Shown: one piece after another, positions 57,704 to 64,000 of the stretch
How positions within the stretch are numbered: the first letter of the stretch is position 1
Layout of the letters: the number at the start of each line of letters is the position of its first letter
NCBI GenBank assembly: GCA_963702995.1
Contig: OY969783.1
Coordinates: 186,001 to 250,000, forward strand
Length of the DNA stretch: 64,000 nucleotides
Origin: MFD04580-c1 sp963702995
Lineage (GTDB): Bacteria; Planctomycetota; Phycisphaerae; Tepidisphaerales; Tepidisphaeraceae
Direction: 5' to 3'
Position numbers and translations under genes: made by a program
The notes under the pieces: generated by a model
Databases searched by the model: none
What the model saw: the letters and a program-made list of their open reading frames with translations, nothing else
What the model was told of the DNA's origin: nothing

Positions 57704-59002
57704 ATGGAACATATGACCATCTCTCCCCTTAAGACGGAGCCGCGGGCGATGGCCTCCCACCTCAATCCCCCAAGCCCGACCTGGTTGAGGCATGCTGAAA
57801 CGGCCCGCCCACGCGCTGCCGACGGTCGGGCGCGCAGCCTCTGGGCGATCGTATCGTTATTACTCCTTCTGGGGCTCGGGCAGAAGCCCGCCCCGGGGCA
57901 AGTGAGCCCACCCGGGGTCGATCGGCGTGCCCAGCGCGAAGCGCGATACCGCGCGCAGCAGACCATGATTCAGCGGGCGACGCCGCTCGACGTGACGACC
58001 GCGGACCAGGTGTTCACCCTTAGGGTGGACAACCGGCACCTGGCGTTCGCGTCGCCGCTTACCGAGATGACCGGCATGTCGTATCGCCAATACAAACTGG
58101 GCGAGCCGCTCTTCAAAGACCCGAGCATGGTGATCGTCATCCCCGTCCGCATGGTGCAAGGGGGCGGAAAGCCGGTGGTCCGCTTCATCTTCCGGACTTA
58201 CTCGATGCCGACCCCCGACGAGCTGATCACGTCGTCGGTTCAGGCAACGCCGGGCCAGGTGACGGTCGATCAAGTGATCGAGGGGGACTCGGGGGTCTAT
58301 CGCTGGAACCAATTGCTCCAATCCGACGCGGCCGACGGCAGCCACCCGGTGCGCCTGACCTTCACCGGCCGCCAGGGCAACCCGCGAACAATGACCGTCG
58401 AAGCGCCCGACTTTCGCACCCTTCTCAACGACCACCCCGACCTCGCCGAAGACCCCATCCGCTCGATGCTCCGCGGGGCCAATGCCGAGAATCTGATGGC
58501 GCCGGACAGCAACGTCGCCTGGCAGGTGTTTGCGGATCGGTGGCCGGCGGAAGGGGAGGCCATTCGAAAGGTGCAAGGGATCCTGCCACACCTCGACGAG
58601 CCGGACTTCCGGGCGCGCGACGCGGCATTCAAGGAGCTTGAGACGATGAGCCGTGCCGCGGCGGCCGCGTTGATGGCCATCGATCGCGCGCACTTCACTC
58701 CCGAGCAGAATCGCCTCGTCGATTGCCTCCTCGCCCCGTACCGCCAGTTATCGGCCAAAGACGTTGAGCAGCGCCGGTCCAGTGCCGCCTTTTTGCTCGA
58801 CTGCCTCAACTGCGACGACAGCGAACTTCGGACGGCGGCACTGGAAACGCTTCGGCTGCTGACGAAGCGGCAACTTTCCTTCGCGATCGACGCCGCCCCC
58901 GCCGAGCGCGCCGCCGCCGTCGCACTGCTCCGCGCCGAACTGGCACCCTCCACCCGCCCCTCTCCCCAGACCGCGCCGACCACGCGGGCGGCGGAGCGAT
59001 GA
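57704..59002 (+). CDS. Secreted protein of unknown function with helical C-terminal region
   Basis: A protein of up to 432 residues that I do not recognise. A signal-peptide-like segment ('SLWAIVSLLLLLGLGQKPAPG') begins near residue 45; the true start may be one of the inner ATGs. The middle (about 85-250) is beta-rich ('VFTLRVDNRHLAFASPLTEMTG', 'VRLTFTGRQGNPRTMTVEAPDF'). The C-terminal third resembles HEAT-like helical repeats ('RDAAFKELETMSRAAAAALMAIDR', 'SAAFLLDCLNCDDSELRTAALETLRLLT') and ends in a Thr/Pro/Ala tail. It is divergent from moxR, so shared regulation is possible but not shown. Confidence 0.6.
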   Translation: MEHMTISPLKTEPRAMASHLNPPSPTWLRHAETARPRAADGRARSLWAIVSLLLLLGLGQKPAPGQVSPPGVDRRAQREARYRAQQTMIQRATPLDVTTADQVFTLRVDNRHLAFASPLTEMTGMSYRQYKLGEPLFKDPSMVIVIPVRMVQGGGKPVVRFIFRTYSMPTPDELITSSVQATPGQVTVDQVIEGDSGVYRWNQLLQSDAADGSHPVRLTFTGRQGNPRTMTVEAPDFRTLLNDHPDLAEDPIRSMLRGANAENLMAPDSNVAWQVFADRWPAEGEAIRKVQGILPHLDEPDFRARDAAFKELETMSRAAAAALMAIDRAHFTPEQNRLVDCLLAPYRQLSAKDVEQRRSSAAFLLDCLNCDDSELRTAALETLRLLTKRQLSFAIDAAPAERAAAVALLRAELAPSTRPSPQTAPTTRAAER

Positions 59003-59343
59003 CGCCCGATGTCGATCGACCGGCCCTGCGCAGGCTCGAGCCGCCCGCTTGCGGCAGGCCCCGCTTTCTAACGGGCGCGGCTCGTTCGGGGCGGTCCTTT
59101 TAACGGTCTGTTTTTCGATTACCTTTCACGGCCGCGGCTTGCAGGGGGGCTGACTTCCATGCGGCCCAGAGTACCGCCGATGCGACCGTCTTCGCAGGCG
59201 CGCTCCCGACGCTTGATTCTCAAACCCCTGATTTGTCTAATCTGCCGCCGGCCCCACTTCCGCATTGTGTGCCGGACGCCGAACGCCTTTTCGAGAGGCG
59301 CCAGGCCCGCCGAACGGACTTTGCCCTTGCCCGAGGAACCGCG
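59003..59343. other. Intergenic region, 341 bp, with a dispersed repeat copy
   Basis: No supported gene. A copy of the ACGGGCGCGGCTCGTT repeat lies at 59059-59086, with a degenerate fragment CACGGCCGCGGCTTGC near 59129. The frame running from 59233 into the isomerase gene has no family similarity before residue 38. Confidence 0.5.
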
Positions 59344-60402
59344 ATGGCCGCTGCCCAGCACCTCAACAACTACCCCAAGCTTCATAACGCCGCCTGGCCC
59401 GGCCTCGTCGGCAAAGGGCCCGACTCCGAACCGCCGATCGATATCGACACGATGATCGCCCTGACGGCGGCCGCCGATGTGGACGGGGTGAAGTTCGACG
59501 GGATGGACCTGTTCCTGTTCGAACCGCACATCAACATCGACGCCAGCGACGACGACCTCAAGCGGCTGGCCGAGAAGTTCCGCGCCAAGAACCTTGTCGT
59601 CGGATCGGTCGTCGCGCCCGTCTGGCCCCCCACGGGCGGCGGTAGCGCGATGGGCTCGGAGACGGACCGGAAGCAGTTCGTTCAGCAGGTGCGCAAGGCC
59701 GCCCGCATCGCCAAGTTCTTCCGGGATGGCGGCATTCGCCCGAACGGTGTGATCCGGATCGACTCGGCCGCCTCGCCGGACGATTGGTACAAGGACCCCG
59801 AAGCGAACCAAAAGACGATCGCCGCGACGTTCCGCGAAGCGGGAACGGTTGCAATGGGCTTCGGAGAAAAGCTGGCGGCCGAAGGGGAGATCTGCTGGGG
59901 CGGCATGCACTCCTGGCGGCGGATGGTCCAGCTCCTGGAACTGACGAACATGCCCGGCACGGTCGGCTTCCAGGCCGACATGGCCCATACGCTCCTCTAC
60001 ACGATGGGCTATAACGCCCCGGAAGACGCGCTACTCCCCGAAGGGTACGACTGGAAGGACGCTGGGCAGTTGGACGAGGCGCTGAAGAAGCTGACGGCCG
60101 CCCTGCGGCCGTGGACGATTGACTTCCACGTCGCCCAGAACAACGGCACGGTCTTCGGCTCCGGCTCGCACGACAAGACCGGCCGCCACTGTTTGGCGAC
60201 CGACGCGACCGGCAAGCTCGACATCCCGCGTCACGCCGGCTTCTGGCTGCGCGACGAAGCAGGGAACGTGACCCGGAAGTTCCGCCACATCTGCTGGGAC
60301 GGCTGCATGTTCCCCAACGAAGTGATGCGCAAGCCGCAGACCTGGAACGACATCCTCGCGGCGATGGTGGCCGTCCGGGACCGGCATGGCTGGAGCGAGT
60401 AA
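59344..60402 (+). CDS. Sugar phosphate isomerase/epimerase-type TIM-barrel protein
   Basis: A 352-residue protein of the xylose-isomerase-like/AP-endonuclease-2 TIM-barrel group, usually a divalent-metal sugar isomerase or epimerase. It begins 'LNNYPKLHNAAWPGLVGKG'. Metal ligands are probably in 'FDGMDLFLFEPHINID', 'GFQADMAHTLLY', 'WTIDFHVAQNNG' and 'GHICWDG'-type segments (here 'FRHICWDGCMF'). The ATG at 59344 follows GAGGA. It is 92 bp upstream of a Gfo/Idh/MocA oxidoreductase on the same strand, and such pairs are common in sugar or inositol catabolism. The substrate is unknown. Confidence 0.8.
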   Translation: MAAAQHLNNYPKLHNAAWPGLVGKGPDSEPPIDIDTMIALTAAADVDGVKFDGMDLFLFEPHINIDASDDDLKRLAEKFRAKNLVVGSVVAPVWPPTGGGSAMGSETDRKQFVQQVRKAARIAKFFRDGGIRPNGVIRIDSAASPDDWYKDPEANQKTIAATFREAGTVAMGFGEKLAAEGEICWGGMHSWRRMVQLLELTNMPGTVGFQADMAHTLLYTMGYNAPEDALLPEGYDWKDAGQLDEALKKLTAALRPWTIDFHVAQNNGTVFGSGSHDKTGRHCLATDATGKLDIPRHAGFWLRDEAGNVTRKFRHICWDGCMFPNEVMRKPQTWNDILAAMVAVRDRHGWSE

Positions 60403-60494
60403 GCGGCGTTCGAAAATCCGAAAGAAAGGGGAGACTCCCTTTTTCCTCCGCAGATTTCGTGCTTCCGGCTTGCCGCTTGTACAAGGAGAAGGAA

Positions 60495-61627
60495 ATGAAA
60501 CCCGTCAACATCGGCCTCGTCGGCACCGGCTTTATGGGCCGGACCCATTCCAACGCCTACAACCGCGTCCCCAACTTCTTTCAGCTTGAGTATCGGCCGG
60601 TCCTCAAGGCGGTCTGCGCGAGGGACGAGGCGAAGACCAAAGCGTTCGCCGAGCAGTGGGGCTATGAGTCGATCGAGACCGACTGGCGGAAGTTGATCGA
60701 GCGCAAGGACATCGACGCGATCGATATCTGCACCCCGAACAACACGCACAAGGAGATCGCCATCGCCGCGGCCAAGGCCGGGAAGATGGTCCTGTGCGAA
60801 AAGCCCCTAAGCATGAACACGCCCGAAGGGGAAGAGATGGTCGCGGCGGTCGAAGCGGCCAAGGTGCCGAACACCGTCTGGTACAACTACCGACGCGCCC
60901 CGGCCGTCACGTTCGCCAAGCAATTGATCGAGCAGGGCCGCCTCGGCCGCATCTTCCACTATCGCGCCAAGTTCCTTCAGGACTGGACGATCAACGCCGA
61001 CCTCCCGCAGGGGGGCAACGCCCTGTGGCGCCTCGACGTCAACGCCGCCGGCAGCGGCGTGACCGGGGACCTGCTGGCCCACTGCATCGACACCGCGCTC
61101 TGGCTCAACGGCTCGATCGATTCCGTCTCGGCGATGACCGAGACGTTCGTCAAGGAACGGAAGCACACCGAGACCGGGAAGATGGAGAAGGTCGGCATCG
61201 ACGACGCCTGCGCCTTCCTCGCCCGCTTCGCCAATGGGTCGCTCGCCACCTTCGAGTCAACCCGTTACGCGCGCGGGCACAAGGCGCTCTACACGCTGGA
61301 AGTGAACGGCGAGAAGGCCTCGCTCGCGTGGGACTTGCACGACCTGCACCGGCTGCAATATTTCGATCACCGCGACGAGGGCCCCTCCGCGGCTGGAAGT
61401 CGATCCACTTGACCGACCCCGAGCACCCCTACATGAAGAACTGGTGGGTCCCCGGCCTCCAGATCGGTTACGAGCACACGTTCGTCCACCAGGTCGCCGA
61501 CTTCTTCAAGGGCCTGGAGACGAACATCTCCGCCGCCCCCACCTTCCGCGACGCCCTGGAAACCCAGCGCGTCTGCGACGCCGTCCTCAAAAGCGCGAAA
61601 ACGGGGTGTTTTGAGAAAGTGGTGTAA
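60495..61627 (+). CDS. Gfo/Idh/MocA-family oxidoreductase, frameshifted
   Basis: A cytoplasmic NAD(P)-dependent sugar or inositol dehydrogenase of about 377 residues. The Rossmann fold begins 'VNIGLVGTGFMGRTHSNAY', 'EKPLSMN' carries the catalytic Lys motif, and 'GDLLAHCIDTALWLNG' and 'YRAKFLQDW' are family features. It ends 'DALETQRVCDAVLKSAKTGCFEKVV'. An indel near 61385 splits it; the corrected junction reads 'DHRDEGPLRGWKSIHLTDPEHP'. The start at 60495 has AAGGAGAAGG just upstream. It probably works with the isomerase/epimerase gene immediately before it. Confidence 0.87.
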
Positions 61628-61709
61628 ACGAAGGACGAAGGATGAAGGCGAAGGCTGAATCGAATCGGTTCCTCCTTCGCCTTCTTCATCCCCCCTTCAT
61701 CCCTCGACT

Positions 61710-62948
61710 TCATCCTTCATCCTTCTGCTTCAGCGGTCCCAACGTCACGATCGTCATTGGGTCGAACGGGAACTCTTCCATGAGGCGGTAGAGGCTGGGG
61801 CGGTCTACGGCGGCCAGGGCGGCCATGTCTGTTTCGAGGGAGCGGTACTGCTTGTTGTAGATCCACTGGCCGCCGATGCTCCGCATGCGCCCGATGGGGA
61901 CTTCCCCCTGCAAAACCAGCGCGCTGGCGATCTTGTTCTTCGCCCGCTCGATCTCCGAATCGTTCAGGTCGGCCCGAGCCTTGCCAAGCTCGCGGGTGGC
62001 GATCTCCAGCGCCTCTTCGGATCGTTCGGGGTCGCTCGTCAGGGCAATGTAGAAGGACCCGCAGGCGTCGTGCGGATAGAAGCCGAAATCGGCATCTTCG
62101 GCGATGGCGTTGTCCACCAGCGCCCAGTAGAAGCGGCTCCCCTCGCTGTCGCCGATCACATCGGCCAGCACCCGCGCCGCGAAACGTCGCTCGTCCTGCG
62201 CGCTGGGGCCGGGCGTCATCCCCATCGTGTACTGGCGATTCAGCTTGGCGTCGGTCATGTCCAGCCGCTGAGGCTTGTAGAGCGGCTCAGGCTGGACGCG
62301 CGGCGCATCGACATGGGGCCAATCCCCCATGTATTTCTCGGCGAGCGAAACAACCTCGTCAAAATCGAGGCGGCCGGTGGTCGAGAGGACCATGTTCCCC
62401 GGCCCGTACCGCCGCTTGAAATAGTCGGCCATCTGGTCCCGCTGGAGGTTGCGGATCGTCTCGGCCGGCCCCAGCACGCTCATGCTGAGCGGGTGGTTGC
62501 CGAAGTGCGCTTCCATGAGCCGCTCATAGATGCGGTGGCCGGGGTCGTCGAGGTACATCGCGATCTCCTCGAGGATGACCTTCTTCTCGGTATCAAAGTC
62601 CTCGTTGCGGATCGCCGGGCGAAGCAGGTGTGAAAGGTGCTCCAGCGACTTCTCCGTGAACTCCGGAAGCACGTTCGCATAGTACGCCGTCATCTCCTGG
62701 CTGGTGAAGGCGTTGTACTTGGCGCCGATCTCGTCAAAGATCCGGTTGACGTCCTCCCAGGTGTACTTGGTCGAGCCCTTGAACATCATGTGCTCGAGGA
62801 AGTGGGAGACACCGTTGTTGCCCGGAGATTCGTCGCGCGACCCGGTTTTGACGAACAAGCCGGCCGCGAAGGAATGGGAGTCGGGGTTGACCTCGGCAAT
62901 GATGTCCAGGCCGTTGGAGAGCTGCTTGTGATGAAAAGTAAGGGCCAT
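61710..62948 (-). CDS. M16-family zinc metallopeptidase
   Basis: A 412-residue peptidase of the pitrilysin/processing-peptidase family. The inverted zinc motif 'HFLEH' (His49, Glu52, His53) is intact, with the third ligand Glu in the helix around 'EKKVILEEIAMYLDDPGHRIYE'. The C-terminal domain includes 'RQYTMGMTPGPSAQDERRFAARVLADVIGDSEGSRFYW'. It has no signal peptide. The ATG at 62948 ('MALTFHHKQLSNGLDIIAEVN') is the family's usual N-terminus. The gene upstream on the same strand encodes a second M16 protein, so the two probably form a two-subunit enzyme. Confidence 0.93.
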   Translation of the reverse strand: MALTFHHKQLSNGLDIIAEVNPDSHSFAAGLFVKTGSRDESPGNNGVSHFLEHMMFKGSTKYTWEDVNRIFDEIGAKYNAFTSQEMTAYYANVLPEFTEKSLEHLSHLLRPAIRNEDFDTEKKVILEEIAMYLDDPGHRIYERLMEAHFGNHPLSMSVLGPAETIRNLQRDQMADYFKRRYGPGNMVLSTTGRLDFDEVVSLAEKYMGDWPHVDAPRVQPEPLYKPQRLDMTDAKLNRQYTMGMTPGPSAQDERRFAARVLADVIGDSEGSRFYWALVDNAIAEDADFGFYPHDACGSFYIALTSDPERSEEALEIATRELGKARADLNDSEIERAKNKIASALVLQGEVPIGRMRSIGGQWIYNKQYRSLETDMAALAAVDRPSLYRLMEEFPFDPMTIVTLGPLKQKDEG

Positions 62949-63033
62949 AACTAAGGTTACCTGATCGGCAAGAGCGTGCCGGCGGGCTGGGGCCAGCCGC
63001 CGGCGTGAGGCCAACGCGGAAAAGCGGGGCGGT

Positions 63034-64000
63034 CTACGGGACGGCAAGCGCCTTGGGGCCGACCGTCACGATCGTGTACGGGCCGGCCGGGTTCGCCTTC
63101 AGCCAGGCGTTGACCCGATCCAGTGTGACGGCGTCGATCGCGGCTTTGATCTCTTCCAGCGTACGAATCCGCCCGCGGATGAAGAAGTCATGGGCGATCG
63201 CCCCAGCACGAGAGCTGGTCGATTCACCCTGCATGATGGTGCTTGCCTTGAGCCCAGTCTTGGCCCGCGCCAGTTCGGGCTCGGTCACGCCTTCCGCCAT
63301 CCGCTGGAACTCGAACAGCATGCAGTCCAGCGTCGCTTGCGCCCGCTCGTTGCTTGTCCCCGCGTAGCCAAGGATGCTCGCCTGCCCCTTTAGGCCGCTG
63401 TAACCCGCCCAGACGCTGTAGCACAGGGCGCGCTTCTCCCGCACCTCAGTGAACAGCCGCCCGCTCATGCCGCCGGATAGGATTTCCACCGCCAGCCGGA
63501 CGGTGTAATAGTCGGGGTCGGTCTCGGGGACGGTCGGCCAGGCGATACCGATGTGCGTCTGCTCGCTCGCCTGCTCCTCATGATGGAGGCGGCCGGGCGG
63601 CGGCAGGATTTCGATCGCGACGTCCGGCGTCCCCACCCAGTCGCCCAGATGGCGGCCGACAAGTTCCTTCGCCTGCTCGAAATCGATGTTCCCGGCGAGC
63701 GAAAGGATGCCGTCGGTCGGGTGATAACGCCGGGCGAAGTCGGCCTTGGAGAGGTCGAGCGTCAGCTTCTCAAGATGGTCCTTCTGCCCCATCGTGTTGC
63801 GGCCGTAGGGGGACGGGAGGTGCCACTCGCGAAGCTTGATCATGAGCTTCTGCCGCGGCTCGTCATCGATACCGTCCAATGCCTGAAGCGCCAGGTCACG
63901 GGCCGCCTCGAAGCCCGACTCGGGCATGTGGGGGCGACGGACAATGTCGGCGTAGGTCTCGATCCCCTTCAGCACGTTCGCCGCCAAAGCCGCACAACCG
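63034..64000 (-). CDS. M16-family peptidase-like protein, partial (5' end outside window)
   Basis: The reading frame is open to the window edge, so only the last 321 or so residues are seen. The C-terminal M16 domain is clear: 'GILSLAGNIDFEQAKELVGRHLGDW', 'QTHIGIAWPTVPETDPDYYTVRLAVEILSGGMSGRLFTEVREKRALCYSVWAGYSGLKG', and a final 'LKANPAGPYTIVTVGP'. The 'RLFTEVREKRALCYSV' motif contacts substrate in M16B proteins. The zinc motif would lie outside the window. It stops 86 bp before the start of the other M16 gene, so they are probably one operon. Confidence 0.88.
   Translation of the reverse strand, partial: GCAALAANVLKGIETYADIVRRPHMPESGFEAARDLALQALDGIDDEPRQKLMIKLREWHLPSPYGRNTMGQKDHLEKLTLDLSKADFARRYHPTDGILSLAGNIDFEQAKELVGRHLGDWVGTPDVAIEILPPPGRLHHEEQASEQTHIGIAWPTVPETDPDYYTVRLAVEILSGGMSGRLFTEVREKRALCYSVWAGYSGLKGQASILGYAGTSNERAQATLDCMLFEFQRMAEGVTEPELARAKTGLKASTIMQGESTSSRAGAIAHDFFIRGRIRTLEEIKAAIDAVTLDRVNAWLKANPAGPYTIVTVGPKALAVP

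Noticed and set aside
57547..57732. 61-codon frame between moxR and the secreted-protein gene
   Set aside because: No ribosome binding site or family likeness; it overlaps the start of the downstream gene.

Overview
This is a GC-rich bacterial chromosomal window. It most resembles the Planctomycetota, probably class Phycisphaerae. That placement is inferred from gene content: a MoxR / DUF58 / BatA-VWA / VWA / long coiled-coil gene cluster, a LepB with a large inserted domain, Gfo/Idh/MocA oxidoreductases beside a sugar isomerase, a fused KorA, and short palindromic repeats at gene ends. No rRNA is present to confirm it.

Layout. 1-10 kb: the 3' part of a large secreted carbohydrate-binding-type protein, lepB, a HAD phosphatase, a membrane histidine kinase with an ethylene-receptor-like sensor, a nucleotide-sugar epimerase, a Tat-exported oxidoreductase and ubiA. 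10-16 kb: a Crp/Fnr regulator overlapping ubiA, galU, an ISKra4-type insertion sequence with terminal inverted repeats and an 8-bp target duplication, and guaB. 16-22 kb: korA and korB separated by an antisense ParD-like antitoxin, a lipase, SRP RNA and a 2-hydroxyacid dehydrogenase. 22-39 kb: the core information-processing block tRNA-Thr, tuf, rpmG, tRNA-Trp, secE, nusG, rplK, rplA, rplJ, rplL, rpoB, rpoC. Four accessory genes sit inside it: a membrane protein after nusG, an 88-residue protein after rplK, and a HEPN-type gene plus its small partner between rpoB and rpoC. 39-44 kb: topA, a metallo-beta-lactamase-fold hydrolase and a SET-domain protein. 44-57.5 kb: a minus-strand operon of moxR, DUF58, BatA/VWA, VWA, a coiled-coil membrane protein and a squalene-cyclase-like repeat protein. 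57.7-64 kb: a secreted protein, a sugar isomerase/epimerase, a second Gfo/Idh/MocA oxidoreductase and two M16 peptidase genes.

About fifteen genes, including essential ones (rpoB three times, lepB twice), are interrupted by single-base frameshifts, many in G/C runs. This looks like uncorrected indel error in the sequence rather than gene decay, so these genes are annotated as single CDS spanning their fragments.

The best leads for new biology are the two-gene HEPN module inside the rpoB-rpoC operon, a repeat family that supplies stop codons and hairpins at gene ends, the ethylene-receptor-like kinase lacking the usual histidine, and the orphan antitoxin inside the kor locus.
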